DNA from: Larkinella punicea
Lineage (GTDB): Bacteria; Bacteroidota; Bacteroidia; Cytophagales; Spirosomataceae
Reading direction: 5' to 3'
DNA: 64,000 nt
Assembly: GCF_003334855.1 (NCBI RefSeq)
Contig: NZ_QOWE01000014.1
Span: forward strand, 62,001 to 126,000
Shown here: positions 44,399 through 53,621 of the stretch, piece after piece
Layout: every line of letters begins with the position of its first letter
How positions within the stretch are numbered: position 1 is the first letter of the stretch
Translations under genes and position numbers: made by a program
The notes under the pieces: generated by a model
Database searches by the model: none
Seen by the model: the letters and a program-made list of their open reading frames with translations, nothing else
Told to the model about the DNA's origin: nothing

Positions 44399-44617
44399 AG
44401 CACCGTTGCCCCAGGACCTTTTCTTTTTTTCACTAAACCCAAGACCAATGCGTAAGACACTCTACCGATGCTCCCGAAAGTGGCCAAACCGATCCTGATC
44501 TGCCCCGCCACGATTTGCTCTTTTCTGTCAAATCAAACGCCGAACTCCCTGACTATAAGCCAGTTCGCAAACCGCAAAAAAAAGTATCCATTGTTCTACT
44601 TCCTTAACAAAAAAGCA

Positions 44618-47600
44618 ATGAAAAAACGCTTACAATTCATACCCATACCGGGTAATTTCATTCGGGCTTCGTTCCTGCTGTGCCTGCTGATGCTGGCCGT
44701 AACGAGTCTGTATGCGAATGAAAATGTCCCGCTCGACCGAACCATCACCGGCACCGTTAAAGATGAAAAAGGCGAAGGCCTGCCGGGTGTCAGCGTCGTG
44801 CTGAAAGGCTCCACCAAAGGAACCTCTACCAATGCGGATGGCAGCTACCGGCTGGATGTTCCGGAAAACAACGCTACCCTTATTTTCTCCTTTGTGGGGT
44901 ATCTGTCGCAGGAAGTGGCCGTCGGCAACCGGACCCGGGTCGATGTGCAACTTTCCGTAGGCGACCGCTCCCTCGATGAAGTGGTCGTGGTGGGATATGG
45001 TTCGCAGCGGAAACAGGATATTACCTCCGCCGTATCGGTCATCAACATGAAAGACATCGGCGAACAACCGGCCAACAACATGAACCAGATGTTGCAGGGC
45101 CGGGCCGCCGGGGTCGTCGTGAAGCAGAAAAGCGGAACTCCCGGCGGTACCTTCGAGGTTCGCGTACGGGGGGTCGGTTCGCTGGGCGCGGGTAGTAATC
45201 CCCTGTATGTTGTCGACGGATTTGCAGTTGGAACGGACATTGGCCCCAACCTGAACCCCAACGATATCGAAAGCATCTCGGTGTTGAAAGATGCCGCGTC
45301 GACGGCCATTTACGGAGCCCGGGGTTCGAACGGTGTCGTTTTGATTACGACCAAAAATGCCAAAGAAGGAAAAACCAATATCAATTTTTCACTGGATTAC
45401 GGGATTCAGACCCTGCCCGACTCCCGGCGGGTGAAAATGCTGAATGGCGTAGAATTTGCCCAGTTCAAAAAGGAAATCTTTGAAGATCAGATTCGTATCC
45501 TGCAAAACCGGGAGCCAACACTGGAAGAGGTGCCGATCGGTTTCCGCTATCCGGAACAGACGAAATACTCAACCGACTGGTATGGCCTGATCCTGAACAA
45601 CAACGCGCCCTACACCGATGCCAACCTGACGATTTCGTCCGGTCAGGGGCCACTTAAGGCACTGTTATCGGTGGGTTATTACAAAGAAGATGGTGTCGTC
45701 AAGCATACGGATTATGACCGGATTTCGGTGCGCTCCAACCTGGGCGGGCAGGTCAACAAATTCATCAACGTAGGGCTGAACATCAACGGAACCTATACCC
45801 GGCAAAACCAGGCGAACACGAATGGCCGGAGTGCCTTGTTGGGCGGTGCGCTGCTGATGGACCCGCGGGATACGCCCTACAATGCCGACGGGAGTCTAAA
45901 ACCGTATAGCAACGGTGTCGATGGTGTTTTTGGCTTTCCGAACCCACTGTATGTGCTGGAAAATGTACTTCGCAGAAGAAGCATTGCCGACCTGCTGACC
46001 AACGCATTTGTCGAAGTATCGTTTCTGAAAAATTTCAAGTTCAGAACCTCAGCCAACGTCAAACTGAATAACAACACGTACAAGGAATATATTCCGTCCA
46101 CCATTGGTCTTTCCGTAGCATCCGGTACGGCAGGTGCCCCTCCGCGGATTGCCACCTCAACCAATACGACCGAAGAACTGGTCAACTACTCGCTGGATCA
46201 GTTGCTAACGTATAACCCCCAAATCGGCGATCAGCATTCCCTTGACTTTCTGGTCGGTTATACGGCTCAGCAGGAGCGGGTGCGCGGGTTTTCCGGCACC
46301 GGGAATACTTTCCCCGATGACCTGGTTCCCTACTTAGGAGCGGCATCCATCCGGTCTTCCAATTCGTACGAATTCGGCTGGGTCAACCTGGCCGCATTGG
46401 CCCGGGCCAACTACTCGTTTAAAGACAAATACCTGTTCTCGGCTTCGTTTCGCCGGGAAGGAAGCTCACGGTTTGGGGCGAAAAACAAGTACGGGACGTT
46501 CCCGGCCGCTTCGATCGGCTGGCGCGTAACGGAGGAATCATTCATGCCGAAAACCGACTGGCTAACCGACCTGAAACTGCGCGCCAGCTTTGGGGTGACG
46601 GGAAACAACGACATCGGTAACTACCCGAGCTTAGCGTTCGTCGGAGCCAATAACTACATTCTGGGCAACTCCTTCGCAGCCGGTAAAGTGGTAAGTTCGT
46701 TTGCCAACTCCGAACTGAAGTGGGAAAAATCGAACCAGTTAGACATCGGGATGGACCTGGCCCTGTTTAATAACAAGCTGACGTTGAATCTCGAATACTA
46801 CAGGAAGATTACCAACGACATGCTGCTGCCGATTTCGATTCCGGCCGTATCCGGTTTTACCACCAGTTTGGCCAACATCGGGAAAGTACAGAACAAAGGG
46901 GTTGAAATCGGGGCTGATTTCCGGACCAACATCGGCGCGGTGAATTTCCGGACCAATGCCAACATCACCTTCAACCGCAGTAAAATTCTGGAGATCAAGG
47001 GCGCGAACGACATGCTCTGGTATGGCGGTTTCTACGGTGGCTACAACGTTCAGAAAGTGGGTCGCCCCATCGGGATGATCTATGGCTACCGGAAGTTGGG
47101 CATCTTCAACACGCAGGCCGAAATCGACGCGGCACCGAAGCAGGATGGGGCCATTCCGGGTGCCATGAAGTTCTTTGATGCCACCGGCGATGGCGTGATT
47201 TCTTACGACACCCAGGACATGGTGGAAATCGGCAACCCGAATCCGGCCTTCAACTGGGCCTGGACCGTGGCCGCCGACTACAAACGGTTTGACGTGAACG
47301 TTCTTTTTGTGGGTGCCCACGACTTCGATGTATATCGAAACATCGAGGCTTCGACGATGAACATGGACGGTGTTTTCAACGTGCTCGACAAAGCGAAAGA
47401 CCGCTGGCGGTCACCCGAAAATCCGGGTTCCAACCCAAACGCGAAAAACTCGCAGGGCGGTACCAGTTACTTCAAATGGTCGCGGGAGAGCAGCGAACGG
47501 TATGTCTATGACGGCAGCTATGTCTGGCTGAAAACCGTCACGCTGGGATACACCCTGCCCAAAGTCAAATCGGTGCTGAGCGATGCCCGGATTTTCGTGA

Positions 47601-47743
47601 CGGCGAACAACCTGTTCCTGTTTACCAAATACCCCGGAAACAACCCGGATGCCGGTGTTCGGGGTGGAACCGAACTCAACAACGACGATGAGTCGTATCC
47701 GATTCCGAGAACGTTTGCCGCTGGTCTCAAACTGAACTTTTAA
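44618..47743 (+). CDS. SusC/RagA family TonB-linked outer membrane protein, copy 2
   Basis: About 1041 residues from ATG 44618 (MKKRLQFIPIPGNFIRASFL). The frame is open 50 codons further upstream, without family similarity. A signal peptide ends near SLYANE. A carboxypeptidase-like domain (TITGTVKDEKGEGLPGVSVV) precedes the plug (VVVVGYGSQRKQDIT, MLQGRAAGVVV, LYVVDGFAVGTD, STAIYGARGSNGVVLITTK), and the barrel ends in AAGLKLNF. It pairs with the SusD 11 bp downstream. The preceding FecR-like stub and ECF sigma factor suggest induction when the receptor is occupied. Confidence 0.94.
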   Translation: MKKRLQFIPIPGNFIRASFLLCLLMLAVTSLYANENVPLDRTITGTVKDEKGEGLPGVSVVLKGSTKGTSTNADGSYRLDVPENNATLIFSFVGYLSQEVAVGNRTRVDVQLSVGDRSLDEVVVVGYGSQRKQDITSAVSVINMKDIGEQPANNMNQMLQGRAAGVVVKQKSGTPGGTFEVRVRGVGSLGAGSNPLYVVDGFAVGTDIGPNLNPNDIESISVLKDAASTAIYGARGSNGVVLITTKNAKEGKTNINFSLDYGIQTLPDSRRVKMLNGVEFAQFKKEIFEDQIRILQNREPTLEEVPIGFRYPEQTKYSTDWYGLILNNNAPYTDANLTISSGQGPLKALLSVGYYKEDGVVKHTDYDRISVRSNLGGQVNKFINVGLNINGTYTRQNQANTNGRSALLGGALLMDPRDTPYNADGSLKPYSNGVDGVFGFPNPLYVLENVLRRRSIADLLTNAFVEVSFLKNFKFRTSANVKLNNNTYKEYIPSTIGLSVASGTAGAPPRIATSTNTTEELVNYSLDQLLTYNPQIGDQHSLDFLVGYTAQQERVRGFSGTGNTFPDDLVPYLGAASIRSSNSYEFGWVNLAALARANYSFKDKYLFSASFRREGSSRFGAKNKYGTFPAASIGWRVTEESFMPKTDWLTDLKLRASFGVTGNNDIGNYPSLAFVGANNYILGNSFAAGKVVSSFANSELKWEKSNQLDIGMDLALFNNKLTLNLEYYRKITNDMLLPISIPAVSGFTTSLANIGKVQNKGVEIGADFRTNIGAVNFRTNANITFNRSKILEIKGANDMLWYGGFYGGYNVQKVGRPIGMIYGYRKLGIFNTQAEIDAAPKQDGAIPGAMKFFDATGDGVISYDTQDMVEIGNPNPAFNWAWTVAADYKRFDVNVLFVGAHDFDVYRNIEASTMNMDGVFNVLDKAKDRWRSPENPGSNPNAKNSQGGTSYFKWSRESSERYVYDGSYVWLKTVTLGYTLPKVKSVLSDARIFVTANNLFLFTKYPGNNPDAGVRGGTELNNDDESYPIPRTFAAGLKLNF

Positions 47744-47754
47744 TTGACACAGAC

Positions 47755-49248
47755 ATGAAAAAAATAACGGTTATAGGTACAATTCTGCTGAGCATAGCCC
47801 AGTTTTCGTGCTCGGATGATATGCTGGTAACGACCGATCCCACCCGGATTGGTGCTGACCTTTTTTACAAAAACGAAACGCAGTTGTTGCAGGCTCTGAA
47901 TGGTGTATACGGTCAGTTGCAGGGCATTACCAATACAGCCTACATCTTTCAGGAATTTCCGTCGGACAACACAACCCTCGACTTCAACCCGCTCGATCGC
48001 GGGGGCGCGGCTGGTTGGGAAGCCTTCGAGTTTTCGACCGTCAACCAGGGAAATGGTGAAATTTCCAACGTCTGGAACCAGTACTATTCCATGATGTACA
48101 ACATCAACTACGCGCTGGAGAAAATCGCGGGAAGCACGGTCGATGCCGCCATCAAAGCCCCCATCGAAGGCCAGTTGAAGTTTATCAGAGCCTACGGCTA
48201 CTTCAATCTGGTTCAGTATTTTGGCGATGTCGTGCTGGTCACCCAAACCCTGGCCAACCCGGATGCGGCCTTTGAACTGACGCGTTCTCCGCAGGCCGAA
48301 GTCTGGGCACAGATTGAAAAAGACCTGAAAGAAGCCGTTGCCGTTCTACCGGCTACCTATCCGGCGGCTCAACTGGGCCGGGTCACGAAAGGGGCTGCGC
48401 TGAGTCTGTTGGGCAAATCGTATCTGACCCAAAAGAAATACGCCGATGCTGTCACGACGCTGAAACAGGTGACCGGTTACACGTTAAACCCGTTGTATGC
48501 CGACAATTTCAATCCGGCCAGAAAAAACGGCCCTGAATCCATTTTCGAGATTCAGTACCAGGGTGGAAATGACCTCGGCGAGTGGAGCAACTTTGCCTAC
48601 GTCTTTGCACCCCGGCTGTCGGCAGGTGCCGTAACCGGTTTTGCCAATACGCCCCCCGCGGGTCGGAACATTCCGACCAACGACATGATCGCGGCCTACG
48701 AAACCGGCGACTTGCGCAAAGATGTTTCGCTAAAAACCAGCTATACGCTGGGCGGCAAGGAATTCGCCATCCCGTACGTCATCAAGTTTACGCATCCCCA
48801 CACAATTACGGGCCGGACGGACAACAACTGGCCGGTGTTGCGGTATGCCGACGTGCTGCTAATGCTGGCCGAGTCGATCAACGAAGCCACCGGACCTTCG
48901 GCCGAAGCGTTCGATTACCTGAATCAGGTGCGCAAACGGGCGGGTCTGGCGGCCAAAACCGGTCTGGATAAAGTAGCCCTCCGCGATGCGATCATGAAAG
49001 AGCGCCGGGTGGAGCTGGCGTTTGAAAACCACCGCTGGTTCGATTTGCGGAGAACGAAAACACCCGCCGAATTAACCGCCTTCATGAACGCCTATGGTGC
49101 GAAAGAAAAAGCAAAACCGACTGTCGACCGGGGCGGTATTGCGTTCAACGCGCTGGATTATGTGTTTGCCGACAACGAGTATTACCTCCCGATTCCGGCC
49201 CCACAAATTCTGATCAGCAGCAAACTGACTCAAAATCCGGGGTACTAA
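47755..49248 (+). CDS. SusD/RagB family nutrient-binding lipoprotein, copy 2
   Basis: A 497-residue lipoprotein with lipobox IAQFSC (Cys19). The helical signature region contains GQLKFIRAYGYFNLVQYFGD. The C-terminal family block has YLNQVRKRAGLA and then KERRVELAFENHRWFDLRR. It ends in LTQNPGY. It is co-transcribed with the upstream SusC (11-bp gap) and forms its substrate lid at the cell surface. The cargo is not deducible, but the surrounding genes point to a carbohydrate. Confidence 0.93.
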   Translation: MKKITVIGTILLSIAQFSCSDDMLVTTDPTRIGADLFYKNETQLLQALNGVYGQLQGITNTAYIFQEFPSDNTTLDFNPLDRGGAAGWEAFEFSTVNQGNGEISNVWNQYYSMMYNINYALEKIAGSTVDAAIKAPIEGQLKFIRAYGYFNLVQYFGDVVLVTQTLANPDAAFELTRSPQAEVWAQIEKDLKEAVAVLPATYPAAQLGRVTKGAALSLLGKSYLTQKKYADAVTTLKQVTGYTLNPLYADNFNPARKNGPESIFEIQYQGGNDLGEWSNFAYVFAPRLSAGAVTGFANTPPAGRNIPTNDMIAAYETGDLRKDVSLKTSYTLGGKEFAIPYVIKFTHPHTITGRTDNNWPVLRYADVLLMLAESINEATGPSAEAFDYLNQVRKRAGLAAKTGLDKVALRDAIMKERRVELAFENHRWFDLRRTKTPAELTAFMNAYGAKEKAKPTVDRGGIAFNALDYVFADNEYYLPIPAPQILISSKLTQNPGY

Positions 49249-49276
49249 AGGAAAGTGCAGGATAGTTAATCGTAAA

Positions 49277-49339
49277 AAATGCACCTTATTGGACGGAATA
49301 CTGTTAAAGTAGGATTGATCCGTGCAGTAAGGTGCATTT
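49277..49339 (+). terminator. Inverted repeat after SusD copy 2
   Basis: AAATGCACCTTA (49277-49288) and TAAGGTGCATTT (49328-49339) are exact inverted copies separated by 39 bases. A-rich and T-rich flanks make it usable as a terminator. Confidence 0.6.
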
Positions 49340-49372
49340 CCTATAAAACCCTCAACTAATCCCTATTACAAA

Positions 49373-51733
49373 GTGACCATTTTGACAGAATCCTTTTGGC
49401 TTTGGCAGTTTCTGGGTCGTCTGCATCCGCTGATCGTCCACTTTCCGGTCGGTTTGCTCTGTGTGGCCCTGTTGCTGGAAATCATTGGCTGGTCCCGCAA
49501 GTCCAACGACCTGCGGGCCGGTATTACGGCCCTGGTCTGGATCGGTGCCATCAGTTCGGTAGTGGCCGCGGTCTTTGGGCTCATTTTGATCAACCAGGAA
49601 GAATACGGCGGAGATACCGTCACCGTTCACCAGTGGTCGGGGCTTACGACCATGGCCCTGGCCATTGTTACCGGTTTTGCACTCCGTTCGGGCCGACTGG
49701 CGTTGTACCGGGGCCTGCTGTTTCTAACGGTTTTCGGCGTTAGCATTGCCGGCCATTATGGTGCCTTGCTGACCCACGGCGAAGACTATTTGACCAGCGT
49801 TTTGCCCTTCGGCAAGGACGCGAAAGCCCCCTCGACGACGGATCCGAATCTGGCCTTCATCAGCAATACCAATCAACCGCTAACCGACAAGCAGATCGAG
49901 GACCTAAACCTGGAAGTCCGGTCGATTCTCGCCCACAATTGCTACAGTTGCCACAGTGCGACCAAAACCAAGGGAGAACTGCGGCTGGATAAGAAAGAAT
50001 TACTCTTCAAAGGGGGCGAAAACGGCGTTATTCTGAAAGCCGGCCACCCCGAAGACAGCGACATGATCCGGCGGGTCAAGCTCCCGGCGGGTCACGACGA
50101 CGCCATGCCAACCAAAGGCAAGCGACTGACGGACAAAGAAATAGCGATCCTCGAATTCTGGATCAAACAAGGTGCGCCCTGGCCCAGTGGTACCGAAAAA
50201 AGCATTTACCGCGTGGCGGCTCTGGAACCCCGGATGCCCGCCATTCCGGCCGCTACCGGTGACCTGGTCAACCCGGTCGACCGGTTTGTCAACGTCTATT
50301 TCCAGAAGAATAAAGTGGCCTGGAAAACCGTCGTCGACGACCGCACCTACCTGCGCCGGGTGTATCTGGACGTGGTGGGATTACTACCGACGCCCGACAA
50401 AATTGCGTCCTTCACGGCGGATACCCGACCGAACAAGCGGGAAATTCTGGTGACCGAACTGCTGAACCGCAACGAAGACTACGCCCAGCACTGGATCACG
50501 TTCTGGAATGATGCGCTGCGCAATGACTACTCCGGAACCGGTTACATCACCAAAGGACGCTTCGACATTACGAAGTGGCTCTACAGTTCCCTCAAAACGA
50601 ATAAACCGTACAACCAGTTTGTACGCGAACTGATCAGCCCGACCGAAGAATCGGCCGGCTTTATCAAAGGCATCAAGTGGCGCGGAACCATCAACTCAAG
50701 CCAGAGCACCGAAATGCAGGCGGCCCAAAACGTGTCGCAGGTGTTGCTGGGCCTGAACCTGAAGTGTGCTTCGTGCCACGACAGTTTCATCAGCGACTGG
50801 AAACTGGCCGACGCCTACGCCTTCGCCAACGTATTCTCCGATACGACACTGGAAATTCACCGCTGCGACAAACCGACGGGCAAAATGGCCGGCACCGGCA
50901 TTCTGTTCAAAGAACTGGGAACCATCAACGGAAAAGCCCCCACCGAACAGCGGCTCCGCGAACTGGCCGAGTTTATGGTGCAACCGAAAGATGGCCGGCT
51001 CTACCGGACACTCGTGAACCGAATTTGGGCGCAGTTGATGGGCCGTGGTCTGGTCGAGCCGGTCGATATGATGGACAACGAACCCTGGAGTCAGGATTTG
51101 CTGGACTGGCTGGCGTCTGATTTTGCGGCCAACGGCTACGACATCAAGCGGTTGATGACCACCATTTTAACTTCGAAAACCTACCAGTTGCCGTCCATCA
51201 GCGTGAAAGATCCGGCCCTGCTCACCGCCCCGACCTTCGTGTTCGAAGGCATGGTGCGCCGTCGGCTGTCGGCCGAGCAGTTTGCCGACGCCGTTAGCAT
51301 TGCCTTCAACCCGGTTTACGGGGATTCTTCCCTGGCTACCAAGCTTTTACCGGAAACCATCAAGCAGGAAATTCCCTTCCCACGGGCATCGCTGGTGAAG
51401 AACGACCCTTTCCTGACGGCTTTGGGACGGCCCAACCGCGAAACCGTCAGCACCAGCCGGACCTCGCAGGCCAACCTGCTGCAGGCACTGGAGTTGACCA
51501 ATGGAGCCAAGTTCAACGACGCGTTGAAAAAAGGCGCGCAGATCTGGAAAGCCAAATATCCTTCGTCGGACCAGATCGTCAAAGAACTCTACCGAAACGC
51601 CCTGGGGCGCGAACCGCAACCGAAGGAACTGGCGGTTGCCGAAAAAATTGTGGGTAAAACCCCGAGTATCGAAGGCATCCAGGATCTGGTCTGGGCCATT
51701 AGCCTACACCCTGAATTTCAGTTGATCAATTAA
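49373..51733 (+). CDS. Membrane-anchored DUF1549/DUF1553 c-type cytochrome
   Basis: A 786-residue protein beginning at GTG 49373. About residues 10-130 form four hydrophobic helices (DUF2231-like, LHPLIVHFPVGLLCVALLLE). A cytochrome domain with CYSCH follows at about 196 (haem attachment CxxCH). The DUF1549 domain starts near DRFVNVYFQ, with a second CxxCH, CASCH, at about 464. The DUF1553 domain follows (LYRTLVNRIWAQLMGRGLVE, then RLSAEQFADAVS). The DUF1549/DUF1553 architecture is best known from Planctomycetes and Verrucomicrobia; its enzymatic role is unsettled. It is followed closely by a DUF1501 protein, its usual partner. Electron transfer in the periplasm is inferred. Confidence 0.85.
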   Translation: MTILTESFWLWQFLGRLHPLIVHFPVGLLCVALLLEIIGWSRKSNDLRAGITALVWIGAISSVVAAVFGLILINQEEYGGDTVTVHQWSGLTTMALAIVTGFALRSGRLALYRGLLFLTVFGVSIAGHYGALLTHGEDYLTSVLPFGKDAKAPSTTDPNLAFISNTNQPLTDKQIEDLNLEVRSILAHNCYSCHSATKTKGELRLDKKELLFKGGENGVILKAGHPEDSDMIRRVKLPAGHDDAMPTKGKRLTDKEIAILEFWIKQGAPWPSGTEKSIYRVAALEPRMPAIPAATGDLVNPVDRFVNVYFQKNKVAWKTVVDDRTYLRRVYLDVVGLLPTPDKIASFTADTRPNKREILVTELLNRNEDYAQHWITFWNDALRNDYSGTGYITKGRFDITKWLYSSLKTNKPYNQFVRELISPTEESAGFIKGIKWRGTINSSQSTEMQAAQNVSQVLLGLNLKCASCHDSFISDWKLADAYAFANVFSDTTLEIHRCDKPTGKMAGTGILFKELGTINGKAPTEQRLRELAEFMVQPKDGRLYRTLVNRIWAQLMGRGLVEPVDMMDNEPWSQDLLDWLASDFAANGYDIKRLMTTILTSKTYQLPSISVKDPALLTAPTFVFEGMVRRRLSAEQFADAVSIAFNPVYGDSSLATKLLPETIKQEIPFPRASLVKNDPFLTALGRPNRETVSTSRTSQANLLQALELTNGAKFNDALKKGAQIWKAKYPSSDQIVKELYRNALGREPQPKELAVAEKIVGKTPSIEGIQDLVWAISLHPEFQLIN

Positions 51734-51741
51734 AAACCACG

Positions 51742-51774
51742 AAACCTGTTAGGTCTCCAAGACCTAACAGGTTT
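51742..51774 (+). terminator. Perfect hairpin between cytochrome and DUF1501 genes
   Basis: A 15-bp perfect stem, AAACCTGTTAGGTCT and its complement, with a CCA loop, followed by TTTAAAA. It lies 8 bases after the cytochrome stop and 14 bases before the DUF1501 start, inside a presumed operon, so it may limit read-through. It is probably also a dispersed repeat. Confidence 0.6.
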
Positions 51775-51788
51775 TAAAATAGAACACC

Positions 51789-53222
51789 ATGAAGAACAGT
51801 TGGAACAGACGGGAGTTTCTGCAACGCGCCAGTGCGGCAACCATGGCGGCACTGGCGGCAGGCGCTCCCATGGCAAGCCTCCTGTCAGGCTGTAAAACCA
51901 AGAAAATCGGCCAGACCGACGGCACCGCCGACACGGTTATCCTGCTTTGGATGGCCGGGGGCATGGCCCATACCGAAACGTTCGACCCGAAGCGCTATAC
52001 GCCTTACGAAAAAGACATGGAGGGCAACCGGGTCCTGAGCACGTTCAAATCGGTTCCTACGGTTTTGGACGGCATTCATTTTTCGGAAGGGCTTCAATCC
52101 ATCGGCAAGGTGATGGACAAAGGGACACTGATTCGCTCATATGTCTCGGCCGACCTGGGACACATTCTGCACTCGCGTCATCAGTATCACTGGCATACCT
52201 GCTATGAACCGCCCCAAACCGTGGCGGCTCCGCACATCGGTTCCTGGATTGCCAAGGAACTGGGGCCTAAAAACCCGGTAATTCCGGCCTTCATCGACAT
52301 CGGCCAGCGGTTTACGGTGGGCGAAGCGGAAGAATTGAAGGCGTTTCATACCGCTGGTTTTCTGGGGAATGAATTTGGTCCCTTCTTCATTCCCGACCCC
52401 AGCCAGGGGCTGGAAAGCGTCCGGCCACCGGTGGGCATGAACGCCAGCCGGTTCGAGCGTCGCAACCAGCTCTACAACGACCTGGTGAGCAACAGCCCGA
52501 TTGGGGAGTTTGGCAGTGATTACCAGAAAGAATCGCTCAAACGGTCGATGGAACAGGCCTATATGCTGCTGAATTCGCCGGAAGCCAAGGCGTTCGACCT
52601 CAGCACCGAGCCGAAGGAAAGTTACGACATTTACAACACCGGTAAGTTTGGGCTGGGGTGTCTGCTGGCGCGTCGGCTGACCGAACAGGGTGCCCGGTTT
52701 ATCAGCGTAACCACTGAATACGAGCCGTTTAAAGGGTTCGATACGCACGAAAACGGCCACACCCGAATGGTCGATATGAAAAAGTTGATCGACGGTCCCA
52801 TTGCTCAACTCATCAAGGATCTGGACAAAACCGGGCATCTGGACCGGACGATGGTGATTCTGGCCAGCGAGTTCAGCCGCGACATGATGGTAGAAGGCCG
52901 CCCCGGCGAAAAAGTAAAGGAGCAGGTGAACCAGCCGGACATTCTCTCCGACATGAAATTCTACGGGATGCACCGCCATTTTACCGACGGAGCCTCCGTG
53001 CTCATGTTCGGGGGTGGCATCAAAAAAGGGTTTGTATACGGAAAAACCGCCGACGAACGGCCCTGCAAAAGCATCGAGAATCCGGTCAAAATCGATGGCA
53101 TTCACCAGACCATCTACCACGCTCTGGGCATTGCACCGGATACCCAGTACGAAATCGAAAAACGACCGTTCTACACGACACCTGACGGAAAAGGGAAAGC
53201 CGTCATGGAGTTACTCGCCTGA
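51789..53222 (+). CDS. DUF1501 domain protein with twin-arginine signal
   Basis: A 477-residue protein with a Tat signal (NRREFLQRASAATMAALAAG) and a possible lipobox at LLSGC. The body shows the alkaline-phosphatase/sulfatase-like DUF1501 fold. Landmarks are VILLWMAGGMAHTETFDPK at the start, GHILHSRHQYHWH, the later FDTHENGHTRM, and TMVILASEFSR, which gather the acidic and His residues expected near a metal site. It usually accompanies DUF1549/DUF1553 proteins, as here. Substrate and activity are unknown. Confidence 0.87.
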   Translation: MKNSWNRREFLQRASAATMAALAAGAPMASLLSGCKTKKIGQTDGTADTVILLWMAGGMAHTETFDPKRYTPYEKDMEGNRVLSTFKSVPTVLDGIHFSEGLQSIGKVMDKGTLIRSYVSADLGHILHSRHQYHWHTCYEPPQTVAAPHIGSWIAKELGPKNPVIPAFIDIGQRFTVGEAEELKAFHTAGFLGNEFGPFFIPDPSQGLESVRPPVGMNASRFERRNQLYNDLVSNSPIGEFGSDYQKESLKRSMEQAYMLLNSPEAKAFDLSTEPKESYDIYNTGKFGLGCLLARRLTEQGARFISVTTEYEPFKGFDTHENGHTRMVDMKKLIDGPIAQLIKDLDKTGHLDRTMVILASEFSRDMMVEGRPGEKVKEQVNQPDILSDMKFYGMHRHFTDGASVLMFGGGIKKGFVYGKTADERPCKSIENPVKIDGIHQTIYHALGIAPDTQYEIEKRPFYTTPDGKGKAVMELLA

Positions 53223-53621
53223 TACACGGCGTTCTTTTACGCGAATTCTGAAGCTTCGGGATTCGCGTAAAAAATCCCTCCAGCTAAAAAAACAGGCTTT
53301 TTTACTCAAAACAGTAGAGTAAAGGATAGTCATTGGCCTGCCTTTTTGTTAATTGAACTAATTTTATAAATACTTGCAATTTGCTCATTCAATTAATTGG
53401 ATGATAGTGATTTTTCCGCGTGATTTAATCACGCTATGCCAAGACCATCCTTATAACCTGAAATGTACATTCAACCACTTACTACCATGTCTTAATCAAA
53501 ACCCGTTAGAAAAACCCATGATCCGGAATCGCATTGGTTTCAGCGACCGGATCGATGCCAGACAAACGTTTTTTTTGAACCCTGGGACTTCGAGATCCCT
53601 AAACCTTCCAACATCTCTATT
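53223..53621. other. Intergenic region upstream of SusC copy 3
   Basis: About 400 bp. A strong terminator at 53235-53274 closes the DUF1549-DUF1501 unit. The rest is AT-rich; TTTG at 53345-53348 and TACTTGCA at 53371-53378, 22 bp apart, are a weak promoter candidate for the SusC gene. No credible small gene is seen. Confidence 0.45.
53235..53274 (+). terminator. Rho-independent terminator after DUF1501 gene
   Basis: TTTTACGCGAAT and ATTCGCGTAAAA form a 12-bp stem with a loop of about 14 bases, flanked by T- and A-runs. Confidence 0.8.

Noticed and set aside
44468-44617. 50-residue N-terminal extension of SusC copy 2
   Set aside because: No family similarity; ATG 44618 gives a proper signal peptide.
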